DNA from: Bacteroidota bacterium
Lineage (GTDB): Bacteria > Bacteroidota > Bacteroidia > Sphingobacteriales > Sphingobacteriaceae
Length of the DNA: 64,000 nucleotides
Direction of reading: 5' to 3'
Assembly: GCA_026224775.1 (NCBI GenBank)
Contig: JAMFRP010000019.1
Span: 310,001 to 374,000, forward strand
Under the pieces are notes generated by a model. It made no database searches, was not told the DNA's origin, and saw only the letters and a program-made list of their open reading frames with translations. The position numbers and the translations under genes were made by a program. Numbering within the stretch: position 1 is the first letter of the stretch; every line of letters begins with the position of its first letter. Of this stretch, positions 8,225-17,966 are shown one piece after another.

Positions 8225-10879
8225 CTAATTATTATAAGCCTTAGCATCGAGCCTGTAATTGGCACCTAATAATTTAGGGTCTATTTCTATCTGGAGTGTT
8301 TTAGATTCGCCTTGCATCAGCGAAAAATAACCATCGCTAAATATAGCAGGCAAAATTTGCGCCCCTAATTTATTCAATAACTGCGCTCTGATGCCAAATG
8401 CCGCGGTTGATTTTGATTTATTGGTAATGATATAAGTTAACAACAAGTTTGTGCCATTTGTGGCAGCCTTCACTCTTGGAGTGCTTACATATAAATCCTT
8501 ACTCACCGAAGGCATTTTGCTAAGGCTGGTATAATCCAGATAAGTATTACCTATCCAATAAAAATTCTCAGATAATAAGTGGCCATCTGCTGCAAATAGT
8601 TTTAGTTTAAGAAAGTGAACCGCTGATAGCGCAGGTAAATTAGCAGCATTAAAGACTGTAAAAACTTCCGTTGCTGATGTAGCGCTAACATCTATTGTTT
8701 GTTTTTGAGAATACCCGGATACTATTTTACCATCCATATTATAAACGCTTGCTTCTACATGCAGGCCTTTCAACTCATAGGGTTTATTATTGATGATCTT
8801 AACAGCATTTGTGGCTGGGTTCCATTGGATGTGGATAGGTTCACATGCTGTTTTCGCCCCAAAATAAGCTCCAGTAAGATCGTAATAATAATCATAGGTC
8901 TGCCATATCATAGTAGGGTAGGCCGACTGGCTCATCCAGATTAGCATGCCAGAGGCATCTTTCCACATATGGTCATTCCATGATTCATACATGGCTTTCA
9001 TCGTTTCCACGTTTAGCAATTGCGCTTTTTTGCAAAAATCTGCTAATGAGGTTGCTGTACCATAGCGGCTATTAAGGTCGTTGATATACCTAACCGGGTT
9101 CGAGCCACCTCCAAGGCCACCATCAGTACTGAAATAGTGTTTAGCCCACATATTAGTTTTACTATCCACCGCTTTTGGCGTTGGGGCTACCCAATATTCT
9201 TTAGGCATAAATTTTTTGAAACTCTCGATATTCACAAAAGTGGCTGTGCCCAGCTCACTTCGTAAACCGTAGCTGTCTTTGGAAAATAGGTATCCGTTAT
9301 GCGGGTCGGTAAAATATGTTTTCGGATCAAGGTTGCCCCATATACCGCTGCCTGATAAGGTCCTGCTGCCGCCATGTATAGAAAAATTAGGGTTGTTTAC
9401 ACCTGCATTTGATCGCGGCAGATATAGTCGGTCTTCTCCATCATTATCTTTAACGACATCTTTAATAGCGTTATTTAATGGCCCGTTAGGATTGCCGCCC
9501 GGCACGCCTTCATTAGCACCGCACCAAATAACTACCGAAGGATGGTCGCGGAGGCGCTTTACCTTTTCAATCGCGTTACTTTTAAAGATATTCAGGCTAT
9601 CTATAGGCCCGAAATTATTGAGCCAAAAATCGTCCCATACCATAATGCCATATTTATCGCAATAATCGTAAAAGGCTTCGTCGGTAACTTCGCCTGTCCA
9701 ATTGCGGATCATGTTAAAGTTCATCTCCTTATGAAACCGGATGCGGGTATCATAATCTTTTCCTCTCACTTTCAGCATATAATCCGACATGCCCCAGTTC
9801 CCGCCTTTTATTAAGATAGGTACATCGTTTACATAAACACGTAGCGGGCCATTGAGTGATGTTGTATCTGAGGTGATCTTTCTTATTCCGAAGTTTTTGA
9901 TAACCGCATCAGAGGTCGCTGTGCCATTAACGTCAAAATGAACAGAACAACTGTATAAATATTGCGTACCGTCGGATTTACCACCATAGCCATTCGGCCA
10001 CCATAATTTGGGGTTTTTAATACTTAACTGGGGAAATTGAGCATCATCAAAAGTAAATGACTGGCTATTGTTGCCACTCAAGGTAATTACAGGGCCAGAA
10101 ACGGTAATGTTCCCAGGATTTATAACCAGTTTAATTCTGCCGCTTACCGGTTTGGCCGAAGCATTATTTAACTTAACATTTATTGTTAGGTTGGCTAACT
10201 TTTTATTGAGGAGTTCTGCCCGGATCCATGGATCTTCAACGGTGACAGGTCCTGTACTGGTAATGCTAACTATATCCGTGATACCACTGTTTAAACCCGG
10301 TACGGATGGCATCCAATCCCAGCTGCCACTACTTAAATAAGTGGGACTCTCTCTGTTAGCAAGGCCATGACCTGTATTCGGGGTTATAACCAATACTGAA
10401 ATCACATTGGGCTTATTTTTATTCAGTAAATCGGTAATATCATACTGGGCTCGTTGCATCAGGCCTTTAATTGTTCCGATATGATTGCCATTTAAATAAA
10501 CTTCAGCACGTTTATTTACTCCGTTAAAATTAAGCCATATCTTTTTCCCGACTGGAAATCCTTGGGCCGAAAACTCAGCGCGATACCAATAGGGGAGATT
10601 ATATTTTGATTTGTCTACTTTATATATGTTATCTGCATAGTCAGGATTGTTTTCTTTTCCAGCCGCGACGTATGAGTAAAAAACAGTTCCCGGTACTATT
10701 GCTTTTATCCAGTTATCAGTATTAAGACCTGCAATCGAAACTTGTCTTTCGCTATATAGGTGATCATCCTGTGGTGCCAGTTTCCAGTTTAAATGGATAA
10801 GTGTTGTTTGAGCATCGGCGGTACTTCCGATTAATAAAGAAAGACAAGCAATTACAGCTATCTTAACAATTGGTTTCAT
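8225..10879 (-). CDS. GH2 family beta-mannosidase or exo-beta-glucosaminidase-like enzyme
   Basis: A secreted 884-residue glycoside hydrolase family 2 enzyme (signal peptide ending STADAQ). Order: sugar-binding jelly roll (about 30-200, with WLNFNGVNKRAEVYLNG), immunoglobulin-like domain (about 210-330), catalytic TIM barrel beginning with NDVPILIKGGNWG, and C-terminal beta domains. The acid/base is Glu457 in WCGANEG and the likely nucleophile is Glu542 in RSELGTA. The spacing and the KGGNW motif resemble exo-beta-D-glucosaminidases and the related endo- or exo-beta-mannosidases rather than beta-galactosidase. With GH92 and GH38-like alpha-mannosidases in the same locus, cleavage of a Man-beta-linked core is attractive, but the exact specificity is inference. 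It is divergent from the 11182 gene; operator-like site C lies in between. Confidence 0.88.
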   Translation of the reverse strand: MKPIVKIAVIACLSLLIGSTADAQTTLIHLNWKLAPQDDHLYSERQVSIAGLNTDNWIKAIVPGTVFYSYVAAGKENNPDYADNIYKVDKSKYNLPYWYRAEFSAQGFPVGKKIWLNFNGVNKRAEVYLNGNHIGTIKGLMQRAQYDITDLLNKNKPNVISVLVITPNTGHGLANRESPTYLSSGSWDWMPSVPGLNSGITDIVSITSTGPVTVEDPWIRAELLNKKLANLTINVKLNNASAKPVSGRIKLVINPGNITVSGPVITLSGNNSQSFTFDDAQFPQLSIKNPKLWWPNGYGGKSDGTQYLYSCSVHFDVNGTATSDAVIKNFGIRKITSDTTSLNGPLRVYVNDVPILIKGGNWGMSDYMLKVRGKDYDTRIRFHKEMNFNMIRNWTGEVTDEAFYDYCDKYGIMVWDDFWLNNFGPIDSLNIFKSNAIEKVKRLRDHPSVVIWCGANEGVPGGNPNGPLNNAIKDVVKDNDGEDRLYLPRSNAGVNNPNFSIHGGSRTLSGSGIWGNLDPKTYFTDPHNGYLFSKDSYGLRSELGTATFVNIESFKKFMPKEYWVAPTPKAVDSKTNMWAKHYFSTDGGLGGGSNPVRYINDLNSRYGTATSLADFCKKAQLLNVETMKAMYESWNDHMWKDASGMLIWMSQSAYPTMIWQTYDYYYDLTGAYFGAKTACEPIHIQWNPATNAVKIINNKPYELKGLHVEASVYNMDGKIVSGYSQKQTIDVSATSATEVFTVFNAANLPALSAVHFLKLKLFAADGHLLSENFYWIGNTYLDYTSLSKMPSVSKDLYVSTPRVKAATNGTNLLLTYIITNKSKSTAAFGIRAQLLNKLGAQILPAIFSDGYFSLMQGESKTLQIEIDPKLLGANYRLDAKAYNN

Positions 10880-11181
10880 ATTGATGTTGAATTGTAGGTT
10901 TTTTGTGCAATTTATAAATTATTTGCTAAATCGGTTTTTTTAATTCATTTCTTATTTTAATTTTGTCCTGAAGCCAATATATAAACTATAATAATCAAAG
11001 CGTTATAATCCCGGTGCCTCTAAGGTCAACTTGTGTTGTTTTGCTGTAACCATAAAAATGTTATGGATTAATGTCAAGAATTCATTCTTGAGTTGTTTAA
11101 TAATATCTTTATGATTGCTTTGAAAAAATACTTAAAAGATATATTAGCCAATTAAACTGTATTTGAAGGCCCTATTTAGTC
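10880..11181. other. Divergent intergenic region GH2 / DUF5005-like gene
   Basis: 302 AT-rich bases. They contain operator-like site C (10924-10941) and a separate 18-base inverted repeat TCAAGAATTCATTCTTGA at 11074-11091 (8-base arms, 2-base spacer) that could be a binding site or small hairpin. No gene is seen. Confidence 0.55.
10924..10941 (+). promoter_or_regulatory. Operator-like site C (GCTAAATCGGTTT)
   Basis: TGCTAAATCGGTTTTTTT, identical over 18 bases to site A at 3831-3848. It lies 45 bases upstream of the GH2 start codon on the minus strand and about 240 bases upstream of the DUF5005-like gene on the plus strand, so it could control either or both. Confidence 0.6.
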
Positions 11182-12882
11182 ATGAAAAAAAACTTACTAA
11201 GCTTTTCTATAGCACTTATATTGCTTCTTACATTTGGATTTAAAAATATCAGGGCATATAAACATGTTGAAAATACAGCGCCAACTGAATTAAGGGAATA
11301 TGGTACTTATACAATTGCCGCTACTGATAAGCGATTAATTGAAGTTTCCGGTGAAGTAATGCAGGGTGATAAGCTTAAAGATGGCGCCAAAATAGTGACA
11401 TCTCAACTTAAAATGAATAAAATTGAGCGCTGGCAAAAATGGTTAATTAGTAAGCAGGCTAATGGCTATTATACTATCATGAACCTATATAGTGGCAAAT
11501 ATCTTGGTGCAGATCCTTACAATTACAATATTGGGCCTAATATCCCTTCTCAATCCAGGGGGTATGATAATGACTATAAATATTGGGAATTTGAACTTAT
11601 TTCAGGTAGAGGATATATCATAAAAAATAAAATAAATGGATTATTACTAACCAGAATAAAAAGAACTATAATAGCACCTGTTACTGGGAAAGATATCAAA
11701 ACCGGCCGAATGGTTACAGCAATTCCATTTGATGAAGATTATGTCGTTTTGGAGAAAAAAGGAAATAATTATAATAATACAGAAACTCAACTATGGGATT
11801 TGAATAACGTTGCGTCCGACAGCTACCGTGATGATGCCGTAGTTGGTTTTTTTCAGCGTACAACGGGATCAACTGCATTTGATGAAGGTGCATCGATACC
11901 ACTGAGCTATGGGCCAAATAAGAATAAGGTGATTTGGCTAACCGGCGACACATTTTACAACCAGATAGATGAAAAAGGTGAGTTTGCCTGCAACCTGATC
12001 TTTCCTTATCACAATGCAGCCTTGCTTCAACCGGCAGATCATAGCTGGGACCCGACTAAAACTGCTAATATCACTTCGCCTGATGGTGTTCAAATTTTCC
12101 ATACGGATAATCCAAAGAATTTGCTTTGGCCAGGTGTGGGTATTGAAATAGGCAACCATGTTTATGTACATTGTATTGAGGTGATTACCGGTACCCTAAA
12201 CACGGTAAACCAATACCTTGCAGATGTTACTGAAACAGGCACCACCTCCGTTCCGCCTGTTAAGTTGATCAGCGTACCAAATGTAAGCGGCCAAACCAAA
12301 TTGATTTACTCCCTTGGCATGGTCAATCCCGGCGACGGATTTATTTATACCTATGGAACTGGTGGTTATTTTGGCGCAAGTGTATACGTAGCGCGTTTTC
12401 CTGTTACGCATCCAACACAATGGACGTTTTGGGATGGCAAGACATGGGCATCAAAACCAACCGATGCCCCCGCGGCTGTAATTGGCAAGGGGCCCGTAAA
12501 CAATAATACCGTGGGCTATGTAAATGGTAAATACGTTTTAATTACAATGGATTATGGCTTTACCTGCGATGTGCCTACAAGAAACATGTATGCTGCGGTA
12601 AGTACAAGCCCAACAGGGCCATTCATTAACAAGAGAATAGTATATGTTTTGCCGGATTACAAGCAAGGGCACGCCCCCTCATATTACAATCCAACTATTC
12701 ATGCCGAGTTTAATAATGGGCATAACGAGCTGTTGGTTAATTACTGCATTAATTTTTATAACACGAACGACCGTGCCAATACTACCTGTCTTACACCCTG
12801 TTCCAACCCTGATGGCTCTGAAGACCCAAACGATTACCGGCCAAAGGGCGTTAGGATACCTTTTTCCCTGATAGGGTTATAA
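11182..12882 (+). CDS. Ricin-type beta-trefoil + DUF5005-like propeller protein
   Basis: A 566-residue secreted protein. After an N-terminal hydrophobic signal, residues about 37-210 resemble a ricin-type lectin domain: three repeats with QKWLI.....YYTIMNLYSGKYLG, YWEFELI....YIIKNKINGLLL and TQLWDL. Residues about 215-566 are the same DUF5005/DUF4185-like propeller as at 5590-6663, with DEGASIPL, VIWLTGDTF, WTFWDGKTWA, GHAPSYYNPTIHAEF and the closing RPKGVRIPFSLI. The lectin domain suggests glycan targeting and the propeller may be catalytic. Operator-like site C lies upstream. It is followed 91 bases later by the GH38-like gene, which has its own promoter and operator. Confidence 0.72.
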   Translation: MKKNLLSFSIALILLLTFGFKNIRAYKHVENTAPTELREYGTYTIAATDKRLIEVSGEVMQGDKLKDGAKIVTSQLKMNKIERWQKWLISKQANGYYTIMNLYSGKYLGADPYNYNIGPNIPSQSRGYDNDYKYWEFELISGRGYIIKNKINGLLLTRIKRTIIAPVTGKDIKTGRMVTAIPFDEDYVVLEKKGNNYNNTETQLWDLNNVASDSYRDDAVVGFFQRTTGSTAFDEGASIPLSYGPNKNKVIWLTGDTFYNQIDEKGEFACNLIFPYHNAALLQPADHSWDPTKTANITSPDGVQIFHTDNPKNLLWPGVGIEIGNHVYVHCIEVITGTLNTVNQYLADVTETGTTSVPPVKLISVPNVSGQTKLIYSLGMVNPGDGFIYTYGTGGYFGASVYVARFPVTHPTQWTFWDGKTWASKPTDAPAAVIGKGPVNNNTVGYVNGKYVLITMDYGFTCDVPTRNMYAAVSTSPTGPFINKRIVYVLPDYKQGHAPSYYNPTIHAEFNNGHNELLVNYCINFYNTNDRANTTCLTPCSNPDGSEDPNDYRPKGVRIPFSLIGL

Positions 12883-12908
12883 AATATTTTCATAAATAAT
12901 TATTAAAG

Positions 12909-12941
12909 TTTTGTTTTTGCTAAACCGGTTTTGTATGTTTG
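12909..12941 (+). promoter_or_regulatory. Bacteroidota-type promoter with embedded operator (site D)
   Basis: TTTTG at 12909-12913 (-33 box) is separated by exactly 20 bases from TATGTTTG at 12934-12941, a full match to the TAnnTTTG -7 consensus. The operator-like motif GCTAAACCGGTTT occupies 12919-12931, that is, the spacer between the two boxes. A protein bound there would exclude RNA polymerase. The start codon of the GH38-like gene follows at 12974. Confidence 0.68.
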
Positions 12942-12973
12942 TTTCTACAAACCAAATTATAACCAGTTATTGA

Positions 12974-15592
12974 ATGTTTCTCTACCAAACTAAGTTTCGT
13001 TTAGCGCTTAATAAAATTGTGCCGTTGACATTGCTTTTAGCTTGCTGTATAATTGCTAATGCGCATTGTCAAACGGCTTATTTTATTGATGGTTATCATG
13101 GCGGCATTTGGGGCCATTATCCTGATTGGAATACCCGGTTTATGGCAGACCAGTTGGTAAAGCATCCGGATTGGAAAATAAACCTCGAAATAGAGCCTGA
13201 AACCTGGGCCGATACAAAAGGTAAAGATTCCGCAGCATTTGATGATTTTAAAAAATTGTTTACAGATCAATCTGCGGGTACTGAAAGAATAGAATATGTC
13301 AATCCTGATTATGCGCAGAGTTATTTGTTTGATGTAGAGGGCGAAAGTATCATCAGTCAGTTTTATTACGGTATAAAAATGGTCAGGCATAATTTTCCTA
13401 CTACCGTATTCCCGGCATATTCTTCTGAAGAACCATGTTTTACAAGTGCCTTACCGCAAATATTAACTTCATACGGTTTTAAATACGCGTCATTAAAAAA
13501 TCCGAACACTTGTTGGGGGGGCTATACAACAGCCTATGGCGGCGAATTGGTGAATTGGGTTGGGCCTGACGGTACAAAGATCATTACATCTCCGCGCTAC
13601 ACTGTCGAAGCATTACAGCCCGGCTCAACGTGGCAAACTATCGCCTGGGGTAATTCCCCCGCTTATATTCAGGCTTGTTTTGCGGCAGGTATAAAACATC
13701 CCGTGGCTATGACCATTCAGGATGCAGGCTGGAAAAACGGGCCGGTTATGGGCGATGGTACCAGAGGGTATCAGCCAACTGTTTACACAACTTGGGCCAA
13801 TTATTTTGAAAATATAGCGATAAAAAGCACTACCGATAACTGGAAATTCACACAGGAGGATGTCCTTGTAAGCCTTGTTTGGGGATCGCAAATACTTCAA
13901 AAGATCGCGCAGGAAGTAAGGCATTCTGAAAATAACCTTATAAGTGCCGAAAAGCTCGCTGTAATAACAAAAAGTTATAAAGGTGTAGTTTATCCTCAAT
14001 CAGACTTTGAAGCAGCCTGGCGGCCTTTATTGCTGTCGCAGCATCATGACTGCTGGATTGTGCCTTACAATGGTAAGCCCGGCGATACCTGGGCCGATAA
14101 AGTTGTTATCTGGACAGGAACCACAAATCGTATTGCCGACAGCCTGACCAAAGCGGATGCGATTAGTTTAGCCAATGGGAGAGCAATACATGGGAGTAAA
14201 TTTATTACGGTTTACAACACGCTTGGTATTAGCAGGAACGAGTCGGTAGCAGTTGATATTCCGCTGGAATTTCAAAACAAAGATTTAGTGATATTAAATG
14301 CTGACGGCCGCTCAATACCATCTCAAATAATTAGAGACTCGTCATCTACAAAACCTCAGATTGTATTTAATGCTGAAGTTCCGTCGATGGGCTATAGTTC
14401 CTATCAGCTTAAAATACAAAACGCGCGCCATGCCAACAGTATTGGTGGCATGGTGCTTAAAAATGGCGATTATAAAATAGAAAATGATTTATACAGTATA
14501 ATCCTCGATCCAAAAAAAGGTGGAACGATCAAGAGTTTGATCGCAAAAAAGTTGAACAACAAACAATTTGTAGATCAAACCAACCCACGGAACTTTAATG
14601 AGTTGCGTGGCAATTTTTATAATGATGGCGGCTTCCATTCAAGTACAGAAAATCCAGCGACCATTAGCATAATTGAAACAGGACCACAAAGAGTTAAGGT
14701 GCAAGTTAAGGGCACAATCGACGGTAGTCCTTTTACCCAGTGGCTTACTTTATCCCAGGGCCAGCGTAGGATAGATATGCAGGTGAAAATAGATTGGAAA
14801 GGTAATTCAGGTATAGGTGAATATACCCCTCCCGGTACATTCAAAACCACTGATCCTAAAAAGGCTTTTTATAACGATAAGGAGAAATTATTGCTATTGT
14901 TTCCTGCAAATCTGCAGGAGCAAAAAGTTTATAAAAACGCACCCTTTGATGTGTTGCAAAGTAGGTTGAAGAATACATTTTTCACTTCGTGGGATAGTAT
15001 AAAAAATAACATCATTTTAAACTGGGTGGATATTACCGATAAGAGTGATAACTATGGTCTCGCCCTGTTAACAGATCATACATCCAATTATGCTCACGGT
15101 GAAGATTTTCCGCTTGGTTTAACATTGGCATATTCCGGTGTTGGTTTATGGGGACGTGATTATAGCATAACAGCCCCAACGGATGTGCATTATGCTATAA
15201 TACCACATGCGGGCAAATGGGATAAAAGTGGTATTTGGACCGAAGGCACTAAGTGGAATGAACCGCTGATAACTACTGTAACTGATGAAATGCCGTCTGT
15301 ACGACAAAGATCACTACTGAAAATACAGGGGAAAGGGCTTGATGTAACTACAATGAATGCCGATGGAAATGATATAATTATAAGGGTTTTTAATGCGGAA
15401 GGCGATGACAGCCCCCGAAAAATAAGTTTTGATGGCAACGCGGTTAAGGCTGAATTAGTAGAACTTAATGGCGACAAAAGACAGAACTTGAAATTGGAAA
15501 AAGAGGGTGATGGTAAAACATCGGTAATGGTTAGTATGCCCCGGTTCGGTATCAGGACTATAAAGCTATTTGATGCTGTTGCCGCTAAATAA
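12974..15592 (+). CDS. GH38-like alpha-mannosidase family protein with altered active-site residues
   Basis: A secreted 872-residue protein (signal peptide ending NAHCQ) with the architecture of glycoside hydrolase family 38: an N-terminal (beta/alpha)7 barrel (about 35-300), a helical bundle carrying LLSQHHDCWIVP (about 350), and the large C-terminal beta domain (about 400-870, with LRGNFYNDGG and QWLTLSQGQRRIDM). QHHD matches the His zinc ligand of GH38. However, the first motif is GYHGGIWGHYP instead of HSHNDPGW, so the usual Asp ligand is not there, and the nucleophile region reads SSEEPCFTSALPQ where classical enzymes have D-P-F-G-H-S. It may represent a divergent GH38 subfamily with another substrate. 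The preceding promoter contains operator D. It begins a run of closely spaced genes (GH92 28 bases downstream). Confidence 0.75.
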   Translation: MFLYQTKFRLALNKIVPLTLLLACCIIANAHCQTAYFIDGYHGGIWGHYPDWNTRFMADQLVKHPDWKINLEIEPETWADTKGKDSAAFDDFKKLFTDQSAGTERIEYVNPDYAQSYLFDVEGESIISQFYYGIKMVRHNFPTTVFPAYSSEEPCFTSALPQILTSYGFKYASLKNPNTCWGGYTTAYGGELVNWVGPDGTKIITSPRYTVEALQPGSTWQTIAWGNSPAYIQACFAAGIKHPVAMTIQDAGWKNGPVMGDGTRGYQPTVYTTWANYFENIAIKSTTDNWKFTQEDVLVSLVWGSQILQKIAQEVRHSENNLISAEKLAVITKSYKGVVYPQSDFEAAWRPLLLSQHHDCWIVPYNGKPGDTWADKVVIWTGTTNRIADSLTKADAISLANGRAIHGSKFITVYNTLGISRNESVAVDIPLEFQNKDLVILNADGRSIPSQIIRDSSSTKPQIVFNAEVPSMGYSSYQLKIQNARHANSIGGMVLKNGDYKIENDLYSIILDPKKGGTIKSLIAKKLNNKQFVDQTNPRNFNELRGNFYNDGGFHSSTENPATISIIETGPQRVKVQVKGTIDGSPFTQWLTLSQGQRRIDMQVKIDWKGNSGIGEYTPPGTFKTTDPKKAFYNDKEKLLLLFPANLQEQKVYKNAPFDVLQSRLKNTFFTSWDSIKNNIILNWVDITDKSDNYGLALLTDHTSNYAHGEDFPLGLTLAYSGVGLWGRDYSITAPTDVHYAIIPHAGKWDKSGIWTEGTKWNEPLITTVTDEMPSVRQRSLLKIQGKGLDVTTMNADGNDIIIRVFNAEGDDSPRKISFDGNAVKAELVELNGDKRQNLKLEKEGDGKTSVMVSMPRFGIRTIKLFDAVAAK

Positions 15593-15620
15593 TTAAAGTT
15601 TAAAAAGACAAAAGAATTAG

Positions 15621-17942
15621 ATGATAAAAAAGTACTTCTGCTATATTGTGATAATAATGCTGGCTTTTAATGCAAACGCCCAGCAGCTTACACCTGCCGA
15701 TTATGTTAATCCGTTTATAGGTGCCAGTACCAGCGCGGCTGATGCCGGTATTTATCATGGTCTGGGCAAAACTTTTCCCGGAGCAGCAACACCATATGGT
15801 ATGGTACAGGTTAGCCCAAATACCATGACGGGCGGCGACAACGGTTCAGGTTATAGTTATGAAATTACCAGTATTGAAGGGTTCGACTTTACACAGATGA
15901 GTGGCGTTGGCTGGTATGGCGATCTTGGTAATTTTTTGGTGATGCCAACAACCGGAAAGATGTATACCAACTCCGGCCATTACACCGATAAGGAAAAAAA
16001 TGGCTATCGTTCACACTATTTAAAATCGAGCGAGAAAGCTACTGCCGGTTATTATTCGGTATTATTAACTGATTACAACATCAAAGCAGAAGCAACTGCA
16101 GCACCGCATAGCGGTATGCTAAGATTCACTTTTCCTAAAAACCAACATTCTCGTATACAAATAGACCTTGCCCGCCGGGTAGGAGGTACATCAACTTTGC
16201 AATACGTTAAGGTAGTAAATGATCATGCTATTGAAGGCTGGATGAAATGTACACCCGATGGCGGCGGCTGGGGCGATGGCGCAGGTCACGCAGATTACAC
16301 TGTTTACTTTTATGCGGAATTTAGCAAGCCGCTGAAAAACTATGGAGTTTGGAGTGCGGATATCCCGGATAACTGGACACGCAAACGCGAAGATGTAGAA
16401 AGCGATAAATATCAGCACGCCATAGCTAATTCGGCTATCTTGAAGGGTGTTGCAGAGAAAGAAGGAAAACACTTAGGCTTTTATACTGAATTTGCTACAC
16501 ATCAAAATGAGCAGGTACTGTTAAAATCTGGTATCTCGTTCATAAGTATGAACGGTGCTAAGGAAAATCTGCAGGCCGAAATAAAAGATTGGGATTTTGA
16601 CGCGGTACATGCCAAAGCTAAAAACTTGTGGAATAATGCATTAGCAAAAATCAAGGTTAGCGGCGGCACGTCTGAACAAAAAATCGTGTTTTATACCGCC
16701 TTGTATCATACCATGATCGATCCCCGGATAATTGAGGATGTTGATGGCAATTATCCGGGTGGCGATGGCAAGGCACACCGCTCCGCAAACTTTAGTAAAC
16801 GTACCATTTTTAGTGGCTGGGATGTTTTTCGTAGCCAGATGCCTTTGCAAACGATTATCAACCCATCATTGGTTAATGATATGATCAACTCATTGGTAAC
16901 ATTGGCTGGTGAGAAAAATAAAGACTATCTGGAGCGCTGGGAAATGATGAATTCTTACAGTGGATGCATGATCGGCAATCCTGCGGTATCTGTAATTACA
17001 GATGCTTATGAAAAAGGAATACGCAATTTCGATGTGCCGAAAGCTTACCAGTTATCGGTGAATTCAGTTGAAAAATTTGGCAATGGCGATAGGGGGTATA
17101 CACCCGATCCATTGGGGGTATCCTATACTTTGGAATATGCTTATACCGAATGGTGTGTATCGCAAATGGCGAAATCAATGGGTAAAACCGCTGATGAAGC
17201 AAAGTATGCCGCTAGAGGGGAGAGCTTTAAAAATATTTTCGATCCTGAGCATAACTGGTTTCGGCCAAAAGATAAAGATGGTAACTGGGTGCCATGGCCT
17301 GCTGATTCAGGCAGGATAAAACCCTGGTATGGTTGTATAGAAAGCAACCTTTATCAGCAGGGTTGGTTTGTACCGCAGGATATTCCCGGAATGGTTAAAC
17401 TTATGGGCGGCAGAGAAAAAGTGGTTGCCGATTTGGAAAACCTGTTTGAAAAAACACCCGAAAATATGATGTGGAATGATTATTTCAATCATTCCAACGA
17501 GCCCGTTCATCATGTACCCTTCTTATTTAATAGGTTGGGTGCCCCATGGCTAACACAAAAGTGGTCGCGTGCGGTTTGCCACCGGGCATACCATAACGGG
17601 GTTGAAGGGCTATGCGGTAACGAAGACGTAGGGCAGATGTCGGCCTGGTACGTACTTGCAGCCAGCGGTATTCACCCGGTTTGTCCGGGTAATACCCGCC
17701 AGGAAATAACCAGCCCGGTTTTTAGCAGCATCACCTTTAAGCTTGATCCTAAATATGCTACCGGGAAAACATTTACTGTTGTAGCACATAATAATTCAGC
17801 TGAAAATATTTACATACAAAGTGCTAAGCTAAACGGTAAAACCTACGAGCACTGCTATATTGATTATAAAGATATAACTGCAGGCGGCACACTTGAACTA
17901 ACGATGGGGCCGCAGCCAAATAAAAACTGGGGAATTAATTAA
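15621..17942 (+). CDS. GH92 alpha-mannosidase (paralogue 1)
   Basis: A secreted 773-residue GH92 enzyme (signal peptide ending NANAQ), a calcium-dependent inverting exo-alpha-mannosidase family. The N-terminal beta domain contains VNPFIG, the signature FPGAATPYGMVQVSP and SGVGWYGDLGNFLVMP. The (alpha/alpha)6 domain contains GWDVFRSQMPL, the acid motif NHSNEPVHH (Glu627) and CGNEDVGQMSAWYV (Glu668, Asp669), the place of the catalytic base. Length fits the family. This copy has N-E-D where the copy at 33542 has D-E-D, so the three GH92 of the locus probably differ in linkage specificity. It lies 28 bases after the GH38-like gene and 24 bases before the SGNH esterase, most likely in one operon. 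Confidence 0.93.
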   Translation: MIKKYFCYIVIIMLAFNANAQQLTPADYVNPFIGASTSAADAGIYHGLGKTFPGAATPYGMVQVSPNTMTGGDNGSGYSYEITSIEGFDFTQMSGVGWYGDLGNFLVMPTTGKMYTNSGHYTDKEKNGYRSHYLKSSEKATAGYYSVLLTDYNIKAEATAAPHSGMLRFTFPKNQHSRIQIDLARRVGGTSTLQYVKVVNDHAIEGWMKCTPDGGGWGDGAGHADYTVYFYAEFSKPLKNYGVWSADIPDNWTRKREDVESDKYQHAIANSAILKGVAEKEGKHLGFYTEFATHQNEQVLLKSGISFISMNGAKENLQAEIKDWDFDAVHAKAKNLWNNALAKIKVSGGTSEQKIVFYTALYHTMIDPRIIEDVDGNYPGGDGKAHRSANFSKRTIFSGWDVFRSQMPLQTIINPSLVNDMINSLVTLAGEKNKDYLERWEMMNSYSGCMIGNPAVSVITDAYEKGIRNFDVPKAYQLSVNSVEKFGNGDRGYTPDPLGVSYTLEYAYTEWCVSQMAKSMGKTADEAKYAARGESFKNIFDPEHNWFRPKDKDGNWVPWPADSGRIKPWYGCIESNLYQQGWFVPQDIPGMVKLMGGREKVVADLENLFEKTPENMMWNDYFNHSNEPVHHVPFLFNRLGAPWLTQKWSRAVCHRAYHNGVEGLCGNEDVGQMSAWYVLAASGIHPVCPGNTRQEITSPVFSSITFKLDPKYATGKTFTVVAHNNSAENIYIQSAKLNGKTYEHCYIDYKDITAGGTLELTMGPQPNKNWGIN

Positions 17943-17966
17943 ATCGAATAACAACTTTTAAACTAT

